A stretch of DNA of 64,000 nt from Rosellinia necatrix. Its lineage: Eukaryota; Ascomycota; Sordariomycetes; Xylariales; Xylariaceae. The translations under genes were made by a program, and so were the position numbers. Under the pieces are notes generated by a model. It saw only the letters and a program-made list of their open reading frames with translations. It searched no databases and was not told the origin of the DNA. Shown in pieces: positions 23,064-34,560 of the stretch. How positions within the stretch are numbered: position 1 is the stretch's first letter; the number at the start of each line of letters is the position of its first letter. The stretch is from the NCBI GenBank assembly GCA_021209875.1, contig JAGYVD010000006.1:2914001-2978000 (forward strand). Reading direction: 5' to 3'.

Positions 23064-26000
23064 TCTCGTGACTCCATCGCTGCCTTCACCCCTTGCCTTG
23101 ATATACATGACATAGTGCGCCTGATATAGTCGTGAATAGTGGTGGCCGTTCAACCCGTGCAACAGCGCGCGTTTTCGCATTGTAGTATGCGAATATGACA
23201 CAGTCATGTAGGGGGGACTCCCGGTTCTAGCCTGGCAAGGCGGATCGTAGCTGAGTCACTCTATATCAGACTTTGGACTTAATATTGTTTTATGACCCTT
23301 TGTAGACCTTTTTTAAATTTAAAGAGATATGAAAGACCAGTTAATTATAAGCAATCTGTATATCACCTGGGGCAAAGGGTTGTATACCTGTTGGCTTTAA
23401 TAATAAACATTAGACTACAACATTTATACACAAACTACTTCAGTCAGTTCATACATAGTATCAAACCACTTTACAATCATATCTAAGAAATAACGGCACG
23501 ATTAATGAACTTTAACAGGCTATCAATATCCGTATTTAATGTGCTTAGACTAAGCCTGCGTACGATTACATACATGTACCCCTAAATGAGATGCTTAAAT
23601 AAGTTAAATATAGTTGGCCATAAGAGTGCCGAGGTCAACTATTGAGATACCTTGATGGTAGGTACCGTTGTGTAGACGATAGGGAAGATAATTATAATAA
23701 TTAATATTCTATTTTAACGCGGCATGAAATCACGTTGTCTCAAATTAAAGACACGGCGACTGAAGGACACCGGGTTAGTTCTGTCGTGATCAAGAACCAT
23801 CGCCATTTCAGTTAGTTTGGTATACTTGTATGTCATAGATAATATAAAAAAACAAGCCTTCGAGGCATGAATTAGGTATATGGTGTTAACTGTCTTATAG
23901 AGACGACTTCTAACTCACCCGGCCGGCACGTCAGGATCCGAAGCTGATGACTATCATGGAGGGGTGACAAGGAACTTTTGAATAGGATTTTAGAGAAGCG
24001 CGTTTATCAACATCACACTGATTCGTACTACTATTTATAGGTTGTGGCGTAATTGAGCAATGACTAAATCCGTAGCGGAACTTGGCTCTGCAAAGTGCTT
24101 TCTCACGGAAGCTGGGGAAATTAGTAGTAGTTAATGTATAGTCTACCAAAATACTGGTTACCAATGCTAGAGCTGGTCAGCATACTAAGTGTAATTTACG
24201 TCAGAAAGGGCACATGAGTATAAGCTATAATTAGTTAGGTTAAAGGGGTACCATAAAATAGGATATTATGGCACTTACATCCGTGACGGATGCCTTGGAG
24301 AAAGCACAAACATCTCGTCTGGGACTAGGAATACTAGTATGTACCAAGCTTTGGGCGCATACAAAATCGCTATTGACTAGGGCAGAACAAGGGTAATCTC
24401 AAAGTACTCTGGCTGGCGTGTTAGGGTCGTTTCTAGGAGGCTTGAGCTTGATTTGGTAGAGTATGGGGCTTATACCTAAACTAGCATTTCAGATCCTGGA
24501 GGAGTGTATACGACCAAACTGCATCCCAAATAAAATGTATACGTCAGCGCTGTGTGGTTCAAGGACTTCGGACATTATCCCGGCAACTTGGGAAATGCAT
24601 CAATGTGGAAAAAAGACCCGGGGCGACTAATACGCACAAGCTAAGGGCATCGCAGGCTCTACTATAATGCCTCGAGGTTGTATCAATGTCAACGCCGCAA
24701 ATTATCTCGGTAACCATCCTTGTCCTGTTGGGATAGATAGCAACTTTAACCGTAGTGTACGTGTTACCCACACTTATACATTGCTCTGGAGTAACAACTA
24801 CAGGCTTATTGTGGGTAATTTGTAAATTAAATACTAATACGAATTGATTCCCGTTTCATCATTTTTTTTTATGGTGATAAGCCAAACATCACATTGAAGG
24901 ACTTGTGACCAAGCTGCCGCTTTCTGTAATATGGTCTGATTCTACTACTGATGAGTCTGACGTATACTACATCCTGATACGGTGGCGCATCACTGTCCAG
25001 GGAGGTGCCCAGATAGTACAAGTCGCTGTCCTGATCCAACGTTGCCGTTTTTCCGATTTGGTGGTAGAGGCGTTGGGTCTTTCTTCCTAGTCAAACAAAT
25101 GGCTGGATAGATCTACATACATAACTAGGTTAGCGGTCTGTGTACGCGCTGCCAAGGAGACTAAAATAGGGTACCTTTGCTTCGGGAACACGGTGGTTCT
25201 CGGACAGAATCAGCTACCCGTACCCGCCAGGAAGGATATGATTCACCTGTTGACAATAAGGGGACCAGTTTTCAACGACAACGGAAATTGCTTGGGATCC
25301 TTCGAGGCTCTAATAACAATATCTAGAGACAAGAAATGGGCAATACGCGCTTATATGAATGTAGTATACATTGGATCAGAAGGTCTGCGCAACCCCCACT
25401 ATAATCTATGAAGTACATAGGGTTTGATCCGTACTAACCTAGGATGTGATCGGCTACTGAAATCTTCCAAGCAACAGAAAGGCCGCTCCGTGAGGGCTGG
25501 GTGGTCCAGCTGGCTTCTACTTGTGCATGATCCTCCTCTTCATGTGACGCCATCGCTGACGCCCTATCCAAGCTGCCGGGACATCCCCAGCACGGAGAGC
25601 AACCAGATTTGGGAACCCGGTGTCCGAGACATATGCCGTGTGCGGATTGGATGTGGCGTGGGGCGGCTGATGTCTAGCTTGCAAGTAACGACACTTACAG
25701 CACTCCGTGTTACCACTCTGCCGGAATCACTCCCATGTGGCAAGTCGAAGCTTTTCCCATACCGGCTGGGCGCCACGCGGGTGGAGAACCACGCAGGATG
25801 GTGCACTTCTATCAAGTGTGAGCAGTAGTCCCGTAGCCTGCTTGGTAACCAAATTTCCCCGACAACGATGAAACCGTGGCTAACTTTGAGCTAACCTATC
25901 GCAGAGTAGTGCTGCCTAAGAAGAGAAGCGAGACCACGGTTGGCTCGCGTCTGAGGAGGATGTTGTTTAGGGTTTGGGCAAACGGGCGGAAACTCGGGCT

Positions 26001-26327
26001 ATCAACTGGGCTGACCTGATAAATTGACACTCTCCTACCCACTTCGGGGTAAGCATATATGTCTGGAGGAGGGGCTAATTTTAAAAACACGAAGATTCAT
26101 TTTCCCATCGTCTATCCCGTTTGGGTGGTTGAGAATACCGTTTATCACGGTGAAACGACACTCGCTCTCACGTATTGCGTAGGCCAAGTGGTTATTACCA
26201 TCTCGAATGGCTCCTCACTTCCGTATTCGCCTATCTCTTCGTTATCTAGGTATCTAGTACGTATTATTAGATTAAGTAAGAAAACCCCCCAGGGGCATGT
26301 CAAGTTCCAGCCGGTTCTGAACACGGT
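23064..26327. other. AT-rich decayed stretch
   Basis: No intact gene. The part 23,280-24,250 is very AT-rich. Short frames at 24905-25090 and 25193-25411 on the plus strand look protein-like (for example PVFNDNGNCLGSFEALITIS) but match no family I recognise. Immediately 3' of the terpene cyclase I searched for a prenyltransferase domain (DDxxD motifs) and saw none. Confidence 0.5.
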
Positions 26328-27412
26328 TCAGAACTCCCGATACCGAGGGCAACAAGCACTCCAAACCAAATTCCCGCTAATTGAATATAGAACAGCTTCA
26401 AGGTATGTCTTGAGGTCCTTCGACAGACACGGACTGTGTTTCGTCTCCTGAATAGTCTGCTTGAACGTAGAGACGTGCTTCTTAATCTCGCGGCGGCATA
26501 TATCCTTTGCCTCCGCCTCGGTGACTGACTGTTCCTTCATGATAACCCATATGGCGTTGAATACGTAGTCCAACCCGGCTTTTTCGGAGTCATGTCTCTC
26601 CTTTTCCCATGAGAAGAGATCGTTCGTGAGGCCTAGGGCGGCGTACCCTGGACGCGCCATTGCCATGCACATATCATACTCATCGTCCGGGATGGTGAGC
26701 GCCATGCCAAAGGTCAGGGTGCCAAACCAAATTCTGAAAGCGTGCGGTCAGTAACTGGAAGACCAGTACAATGTTGAGAAACCAGAGGGCTCACAGCTCT
26801 CCCGCATCGATGACTCGCGCGGGGATATACTTTTCCAGCGTTTCGAACGGTGACGACCTTGTGCGTGATGCCAGTTGCACGAATCTCGCCCATGCTTTCA
26901 TCGAGGTCTCCGCTCGCACCGGATCGAGGGCCATCATCTCGGAAAGCATTTTCACCTGTAAACGCTTCTCGGGGCCTGATCTAGCGGTGACTCTCCGATC
27001 GAGAGCGCCATCTCCAAAGGCGTCAAGCATTTTACTCGCCTCGGTCGCCAAGTCTTTCTTCAGGTCGAAGCTTTCCATCTTATCTGATGCCCGGGTCAAT
27101 CGTTACCAGGTATTCGGTCTCGGGCTAGGAATGCTTACCGTCGTAGAGAAAGGCAAACTCGTTTGCGTAAGAGATGGTTTCAAGTCGACTTGGGAGGCAC
27201 TCAGGGACTGTTGCTGAGATGAAGGTGATGTAGTCACCCAGTCCTCCGTGATAGCCTTCTATCTTGCACACGTATTTGGACCAATCTTGCTGGGCTCGAC
27301 GAGCACCTTTGACTTCAAGATGTTTGTCTTTGTGTATACGAAGTGAGATGCCCTCAGCTAGTCCCCGAGGGTCATAAGGATGCTGAACGGTTTCAGAATA
27401 ATTGAATTGCAT
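26328..27412 (-). CDS. Single-domain class I terpene cyclase (fusicoccadiene-synthase-like)
   Basis: Predicted 322-residue cyclase that ionises a prenyl diphosphate and cyclises it. Exons 27139-27412, 26795-27083 and 26328-26733 are separated by introns of 55 and 61 bp with consistent phases. It resembles the N-terminal cyclase half of fungal bifunctional di/sesterterpene synthases: ATVPECLPSRLETISYANEF, the Mg-binding DDxxE as DDKME (91-95, created across intron 1), MKAWARFVQLASRT, the NSE triad NDLFSWEKE (225-233), and the C-terminal SISGNLVWS with the RY pair (318-319). Unlike those bifunctional enzymes it stops three residues after RY and has no prenyltransferase domain, so GGPP or GFPP would have to come from another enzyme. 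The neighbouring divergent P450 probably oxidises its product. No stops or frameshifts are seen, although surrounding genes are decayed. Product and substrate chain length are unknown. Confidence 0.85.
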
Positions 27413-28416
27413 GGTGTAGTTTGTAGTCTTGGGAGAAGTAGGGATAGATGGATGGAGTGTCCATGTAGTCGACGGGCTTGGTGCGGATGATGCGCATCAT
27501 ATAGGACAAAAGCAACCGCCGTCTTCCCCATATACCACTTTGTTTTGTTGATATGCTCCTCTCCCTCTCGCGTATGTATGATGAAGGGGCTTGCTTGGAG
27601 GCACCGGTCCAAGCCAAAGCGACAGGGGCCCATTGTGTCTCCTACCCTAGTGGCCCACTGCATCCGAATCGAGCAGCATAGTCTTGGAGGTAATTATGAT
27701 CGTGCAGGGTAGGTGATCTGAATCGTCTCGATGGCTGGGTGTAGTGGCTACCGTGGTGGGCGGCTTAGCGGGTAGACTCCTGTAGTGGATGAATTCCGTA
27801 TCCGGCGTCATGGCGAAATGGTTTAATCAGTCGACAATCTCTAGCTGGTTATTTCGAGTATAGCCCTTCATTGCTAAAAACAGCTATCCCCGACTATCCC
27901 AGGCGTGGTCACTGGCTTTTTTTTTTTGTTTCCGGTTAATGGCCTCTGTACCTACTGTTCCATTTGTACACGACATCCATGTTCCAAGACCCAGTTGAAT
28001 GGAACGGCGTCTGTGATAGATGGAGTCTAACTGTGCTGCGTTAGTGTAGACACCCCGGACCCCTACTTACCCATAATAGCCCCTTCGAGAACGATGTACC
28101 GGCATGTACTGGTATATACCGCGGATAACACGAAGAAAAAGTCCGAGTAGTGGTGATGCGGTGGTGGTGGTAGTGGTGGCGGCGACGGCGGCGGCGGCGG
28201 CGGCAGCGAACGAAACAGATTCCTCACAGCTCCCCATCTTATGCCATACCATGTCATGTAACTGCAACATAAGGCAATGCAATGGCTTGCTTGTCATGTG
28301 ACTATTTCCCACGAAATCACTATCGTTCGCTAGCGATCCTCTGGTACCGAGAGCCATCTCTTCTTCTTTGTCTTACCCTCGGCTAGTCCTTGCCCTCCCA
28401 CCATTACGCGACGGAA
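27413..28416. promoter_or_regulatory. Divergent promoter region of terpene cyclase and P450
   Basis: About 1 kb separates the two start codons, and both genes point outward, so this spacer should drive both. It contains a T11-like run (about 27917-27927) and a GGT/GCG triplet-repeat tract (about 28155-28207). No gene is supported inside it. Which factor binds cannot be read from the sequence. Confidence 0.55.
28155..28207. repeat. Imperfect (GGT)n/(GCG)n triplet tract
   Basis: Run of GGT/AGT triplets passing into GGC/GCG triplets, about 200 bp upstream of the P450 start. It creates spurious poly-Ala or poly-Val frames that are not genes. Confidence 0.8.
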
Positions 28417-30654
28417 ATGACGTTCCAGATATTCGGAATTATCTCACGCCTTGGCCCCACGGCCTGGGTTGGTGCGTCCCTATTGGCTTGGTTCTTCTAT
28501 GCCGTTTACTTGGTCGTCTATCGACTCTATTTCCACCCTCTGGCGGGTTTCCCTGGGCCTAAACTAGCCGCGGCGACGGGCTGGTATGAGTTCTACTTCC
28601 AGTGCTGGCTCGAGGGCCAGTACATATTCGAGATTGAGAGAATGGTAGAGAAATATGGTATGAACCGTCGTATTACGTCTGCGCGAGCCCGGGTTTTCTA
28701 AATAAGACTTTCTCTGCGTCCAGGTCCAATCATTCGAGTCACCCCCGAAGAGCTCTTCATCCACGATCCCCAGTTCTATAATGAGCTGTACGTGAACGAA
28801 AAGACGCGGCGTAGCAACCACTACGATAGCTTCGCCCAGGGCATTGGCTTCGACGGTTAGTCTGTGTTCGCTTTGCCTATTTTGATTGCCCATTGACATG
28901 CCCTAGGCTGTCACCTCTTGACGGTGGACCATGACTTGCATAGGACACGGAGAAAGCCACTTGAGCCATTCTTCTCTAAGAGGGGGGTCTTAAAGTTGCA
29001 GCCCATGCTCGCGGAAACTGCGGAGCTCCTGGAGACGCGATTGAGGCAGTACGCTAACACGGGCGAGATCGTCCGACTTGATTACGCATTCACTGCCTAC
29101 ACGGGCGATATCATAGGGCGAATGTGCTTGGACACCAACGACCCCCGCGATCTGTTCTTGAACAAAGAGGACTTCTCTGCCGACTGGTAAGGTTCATCGC
29201 TCAATATTTGCCGACCTAGCGCCAACTTCAAGGGCAATTTTAGGGCCTGGATCATGCAAATGATAATCCGTTCAGTCCCGCTATTCTCTGGGTTTCCCTG
29301 GATCATCTGGTACGAACTGTTCACCAAGCTGCACACGTGCGTGGTGCTGATGCTGATCTCGTGGCCAGGCTTATCAAGCCGATTCCTAGCCGGGTTCTGT
29401 TGTGGTTATATCCGCGAGGGCAAGCATTCGCCAAATTTCAAGACGTCTGGAGGCCCTCTCTCTGCATCGCCGCCTCTATCTTATTACTGACCTGTTAGCA
29501 GAAAGCACGCAGCAATATCCGGAGGGCTCTAAGTAGTAATGGCGCGGGCGCTCATGACGAGCGAGTAGAATCACTATTCCATCATGTTGCCAGCAGCGAG
29601 ATGCCAGTGGCGGAGAAGTCCGAGGAACGCCTGGCAAAAGAGGCCCAGTTGCTCCTGGGGGGAGGGACCGTGACCAGTGCCCGCGTAATTTCATGCGCCA
29701 CTTACTATATCCTTACACAGCCAGACGTTTTGGAGAGGCTCAGGGAGGAGCTGAGACAACCGATGAAGAGATGGCCGGTCGATGTCCCCAGCTGGACAGA
29801 CCTGGAGAGGCTACCTTTCCTGCAGGCGGTGATCAAAGAGGCTCTGCGGTACATGGTCCACCTGCCTTTCTTTTCTTTCTTTTTTTTTTTTCTTCTTTAT
29901 CACCCGTTTGTCATACCCCGCGGAGTGCTGACCTGAGGCATAGTGTCGACTTCGGTGTCATGACCCGGCTTCCTCGGATCTCTCCTGACCTGTCGATTCA
30001 GTATGGGCACTATCATATACCTGCCGGTGTACGAGATCCATTGCTAGCTTGGCACGGGGTTCTGCTGACATGCTGCGTAGGTCCCGGTGGGAATGTCCTC
30101 ATACTTCATGCACACGGATGCAGAAGTCTTCCCAGAGCCCCTCAGCTTCAAGCCGGAGCGATGGCTTGGCGATGTCAACCCCTTGATGAACAGGAATTTT
30201 GTCCCATTTACGCGCGGCTCTCGAACCTGTTTGGGCTCGAAGTTAGTCCTCCCCCCCCTTCTCGTCTTCTCCCCTTCTCCCCTTCTCTCCTTCTCCCCCT
30301 CTCCCCCTTCTTCCCTTCACCTCTTCTCCGTCTCTCTCACCTCTCTACGTCCTCTTACGTCCTCTTACGTCCCCTACCACCTCTGCCTTCTCTACCTTTC
30401 CGTTCAGGCCCCTTCCTTCTTACCCGGACCTGAGACGATAAGCTGACCTCGCCTCTCCTCCTCCCCACCCCGATAGCCTGGCGATGGCCGAAATCAGCCT
30501 CGTGTTGGCAGTCCTCTTCCGCCCCCACAGCCTCCAATTCGAACTCTTCGAGACGGATGAAAGTGATGTCCGAGTCAAGCACGACTTTGGAGTACCCCTG
30601 CCCAAGTTGGACAGCAAAGGCGTCCGCGCGTTTGTTCACGAGTCTGCAAATTAA
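28417..30654 (+). CDS. Cytochrome P450 monooxygenase (trichodiene-oxygenase-like type)
   Basis: Predicted 522-residue membrane-anchored P450. Nine exons: 28417-28657, 28724-28855, 28907-29186, 29244-29309, 29369-29444, 29499-29848, 29944-30028, 30081-30241 and 30477-30654; total length divides by three and every phase matches. An N-terminal anchor ([19 protein letters not shown]) precedes [16 protein letters not shown]. Also seen: an I-helix variant [13 protein letters not shown], ExxR as KEALR (379-382), FKPERW (434-438) and the haem loop [10 protein letters not shown] (Cys about 460). Donors of introns 4, 5 and 7 are unusual (GTACGA, GTCTGG, GTACGA), but each restores the family sequence. 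Intron 6 holds a long T-run and intron 8 (235 bp) is a pyrimidine tract with CTCCCC-like repeats. The protein looks intact. It is divergently paired with the terpene cyclase, so hydroxylation of a terpene skeleton at the ER is the likeliest role; the family subtype is from general resemblance only. Confidence 0.87.
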
Positions 30655-33490
30655 TATAGGGTGCATAACGCGCTCCAATAGGAGGACGATCGGACGCCGT
30701 GGGCGCGGGATCTAAACCCGCCCCGGCGGTACATCAGGAGACTTCCAAGGTTGTTGGGAGCGGTGAGTGTAGCGTGTACATCCGCGCTACATGAATCCTA
30801 CTAGTCGTCATTGTCTGGTGGGTCTTCGTGGATACGCACTACGTATAGTTTAGTTGCCATGTGCCTAGTCTTGGATATGTCTAGTGTTGGATAGCTATGC
30901 CTAGTCTTGCCTATGTACCTACATACATGGCCCATACATGTGGTTATAGTAGGTAGTTACCGGCTAGCCTGCCTACTACGTAGTAGTGTGGTCTGCTGAA
31001 GAGAGCGAAAAAGCCCCCCCGCAAAAAGAAATAACCCCCCTCCCCCCTCCCCCCTCCCCTCCAACATACGCCCCTAATTACCCATTCTTCGGTAGGATCT
31101 GCGGGTGACAAGCGTGGCAGTCGCTGAACCCGCCCCCTCGGTACCCTCATAAGAATCCGACTGAGCAGCGTGGTGTCTCAGGTAACCAGCCACGCTACGT
31201 GCTACGGTACATTATCTAATGTACGATTCGCATCCGATGTCTTGCGTGCGGTCAGCCAGCCGCCGCACAGACTAAGATGCCAGCCAAGCGTTACGTTATC
31301 CCTTCATTTGCTTTCTATCCAACACATGCCTACACGCTTACATGCGTATTTTTAATCTTTTATTATTCTTGTTGTCATTATTATTAGTATTAGTATTAGT
31401 ATTAGTATTATTATTTTATTCTGATTACCCTTATCTTATTATTTAATTGGGACATCCCTTGTCTCGGATGATGGAAGGATCCGCTATCCGGCGTGACATA
31501 ATCCCTCCATACCCTCCCCCCGGCTGCTGCGGTCAAGCTGTCTATGTATTAGTTTCCTGGTCATACGCGACGGGGCCGATACATACTTCCACCTAGCTCG
31601 GTCGAGTGGCTAACACGCCATCTTCTTTCCTTTCCCTTCTTTTTTTTCTTTTTCGCCATACGCTGTCCAACATATGCCACGTTCCTTCTCACCATTCTGC
31701 GTTCGCAGCCCACTGCACTCCCACGAGTGAACCCAAGAGGCTCCGTGACCTGGGTCTGCGCACGTGGCCCCGACGGCCGATGTACGGATACGTATTTCTC
31801 ATAAAGAGAGATCATCTATTGTGATCCTTTTGCGCCTTGGCGAGCTACTCGGCTCATGTGCTACATCAACAAGTGTAAAATGTGTGACCAAGACTGCCGG
31901 TCTTCCGTGGCTTGACTAACGTAGAGGAGGGAAACCTGCTAGGTCAGAAACAGGTGAAAATCTGAGCACTCATATGGACGCTCGCCTAAAAAGCCTACTG
32001 TTATGAAATCATATCTTAGCGTTGCGTCGTTTTCGTTCTTGAGCGATTGCCTCTAACGATGCCTGGACGGTCATAGGAAGCTAGCATGCTATTTACTATC
32101 TAGCAGCGGCCCTGTTATTTGGGTCTGGATATACTGGGCGTCGATGGTCGTTCAGCTCAAATCACTACTGCATAGCGCTATACGTACGCATGCTTTTACT
32201 AGGTCGTAGATGGTCTGAAGCATCTTGATGAGACATGCTATAGCGCCAGCCGTTCCAGCTCAAATAGGCCGACAGCCTCCATCGGTGTCTGTTATTGGTC
32301 GATATATTTGCAGTTCTAGATAAAGAAAAGCTGGAAAGAAAGAGGGGAGAAGGGAGAACACTCGTGGTCGTCGGCCGGCCAGCCCATTATGACCTTTGCC
32401 TTAGAACTCATAGAGCTCCTGTCTCATGATATCTAAGTTGAAGGGGGCGGCTAAAATGTATTGAAACAACACCAGATTGGTGCTAAATGGTGACGGAGCT
32501 GTGTTACATAACTAATGATATTCCCAGATCCCCGTGAAACAGACATATATCAGAGTTGCCTTTCACAGGGCTGGTGATCGTCGAGAGACCATGCCTCGTC
32601 TACATAGCCCGAACTCGACCGAGAATTGCCGTTGTTGATGTGCTGACTCAGGTATTATTAAATATGTATTAGACGGACCTGAGACGCGAAAACTTCTTTC
32701 TGAGTCATTAGTCGGCTCGAGGGTAATTAATACAGATATCTCAGTTCGTTCTCTTGGCGTAGTGTGAGAACGCACTCAACATCCCACTTGTCCCTTCGCG
32801 GCGCCCACAACACGGGTGTAGGGTAGTGTTCAATTTTACAAGCCCTAGGCAGGTATGTCATGTATGCACTGGAATCCCATCTAACAATACCAAGCTGACG
32901 GTGTCTTGTGTTTCTAGCTCGCCAATCAAGGATACTAACGACATCCATCTACCTGGGTGTAGTTCTAAGAACATACCAGAGTGCACTTTACCCCTGAGAA
33001 TAGCCCCTGGATCGAGCTATTTCCCTTCCTTGCATACGGGCTTCCAGCTTCTTGTTTCGTCAAATCTCTTGGGTCATCATAGCGGGCTTCCTAACGAGTT
33101 TCGAAAAGTAGGCGGCAGACCAAATCGGCCCGCTTAGCTACCTGATACGTACTCACGGATTATATGAAGCATCACAACCACCATGGCCCTTAGCAATTGG
33201 CCGTCGGATCCTCTGTGGCGCAGAACTATCACTGAACATCATTACCCAGTATGATGGTAGAGGATGCCGGTGGAAGACTCAATAGATTGGAATCCCCCCA
33301 CAGGCGAATACCTCAAATGGCGTTAGCATCTCAATGACAATAGTAGGATTTCCATGAGGATTCGTCCTTGTGGGGGGAGGGGGGGGCCGACAATATGATG
33401 TCGTTGCCATGTACTTTCGGTGCGTACACAAAGCCTGGCTGGGGAGATGAAACGTGCGTGGCTGGTAGGGCCAATTTGACTGCAAGGTAA
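30655..33490. other. Intergenic, gene-free
   Basis: No supported gene. It contains a G4-capable C-rich tract (31033-31062), a (TAGTAT)n-type run near 31385-31415 and scattered TACCTA words. Short frames such as 32727-32948 (minus) show no convincing homology. Confidence 0.5.
31033..31062 (-). other. G-quadruplex-capable tract
   Basis: Four runs of four to six consecutive C on the plus strand separated by single T, giving G-runs on the minus strand that fit the G4 consensus. It lies about 400 bp downstream of the P450 stop. Confidence 0.6.
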
Positions 33491-34560
33491 ATACCAGCAC
33501 TGGGGGCCCAGCCCAAGTGCCGGGGGCACACGGCCCAAATAAGCTTTAGGGGCCTATTTCAGCATGGGCTGGGCTCTTAGTAAAGCTTAAAGCCTACAAG
33601 AGCTTATAAAAGCTTAAAGTTTATAAAATCCTATAAAAGCTTATAAAAGCTGAAAAATAAAATTATAAATTTGAAAAATAAATAAGTAAAAAAAGCTGAG
33701 CATATGTTTAAATAATATAAATAAATTAAGTGTTTAAATATAATATATAAAATAAATAGTTACTTAATAAACAAATAGTTATTTAAAGTTACAGATGACT
33801 GGTTTTCTAACCATGGCGTGTGTGGCACACACAGAACATATGTACACCTGTTGCCAACTGGCACACACAGACCAGCTGTAGCGCGCACAGACTGGACCCA
33901 CCCCACACACCTACACTTAGCCGGAACTCCAGTGGGCTAATTCCTCCCACTTACTCTTTCCTGTCGCATCTGTAGATTTTTCGTACAATACATCACCTAT
34001 TGCTGGAGCCTTGACTTCTTATTTGTGACTAGTGCAACAGTCAGGAAGGGGCTCCTTATCTAACTAGTTAGATAAGGATTGTGTAGCTTAGATAAGGTGA
34101 CTAACTAGTCTAAGGCTTCTGGCCCCTGCATCTAATCCACACTACATCACACTTTTACAGACTCAATACCACACTACCCTTAGGAATCCTTACAAGTTAT
34201 TGTTTTATAAATAATTTTAAAAATATTTTAATTATGTTTTTTTAATAACAGCTTTAAAATAATATATATTAAATTATATAAAAGAAAACTAAAACTCCTA
34301 AAGCTATTTTGAATATTTCATTTAATTATAAGCTAAGAAGATTGGTATGAGAGTAAAAAAAACAAGATGTTTTCATTAAGTCCTCTGCTTGGTGGAGAAA
34401 TCCAGCAGGACTAGGTTTATCCACTGCGAGGGTGGCCGTGGGCCACCTGTTGCCAGCCGTAGCTTTTGCAACCTATCTTATCTTATCTAATCTAATAATA
34501 CAAGAGCCTTCGGCTTAATTGATACATGCCCTTTCAGGGACTCTATCCATAACCCTCACG
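33491..34560. mobile_element. Very AT-rich island, possible decayed mobile element
   Basis: Abrupt compositional change: 33580-33790 and 34190-34370 are almost pure A/T with repeated aagcttataaaagctt-like words, flanked by GC-normal segments. The left edge has an imperfect inverted repeat (gggcccagccca near 33503 against tgggctgggctc near 33565). The middle has a 24-bp perfect palindrome (34054-34077). No transposase or reverse transcriptase frame is visible, so mobile-element origin is inference. Confidence 0.35.
34054..34077. repeat. 24-bp perfect palindrome
   Basis: ccttatctaact is followed directly by its exact reverse complement. A related word (agcttagataaggtgactaact) follows within 30 bp. 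Confidence 0.9.

Noticed and set aside
25193..25411. Protein-like frame (RGPVFNDNGNCLGSFEALIT)
   Set aside because: No family recognised, short and in decayed DNA; mentioned in the region entry only.
25400..26327. Possible prenyltransferase domain following the terpene cyclase
   Set aside because: Read in three minus-strand frames; no DDxxD or other polyprenyl-synthase motif and many stops.
32727..32948. Minus-strand frame with VVSILDW, reminiscent of aminoglycoside-phosphotransferase-like kinases
   Set aside because: Only the short ILDW block matches; the catalytic HxDLxPxN segment is not recognisable.
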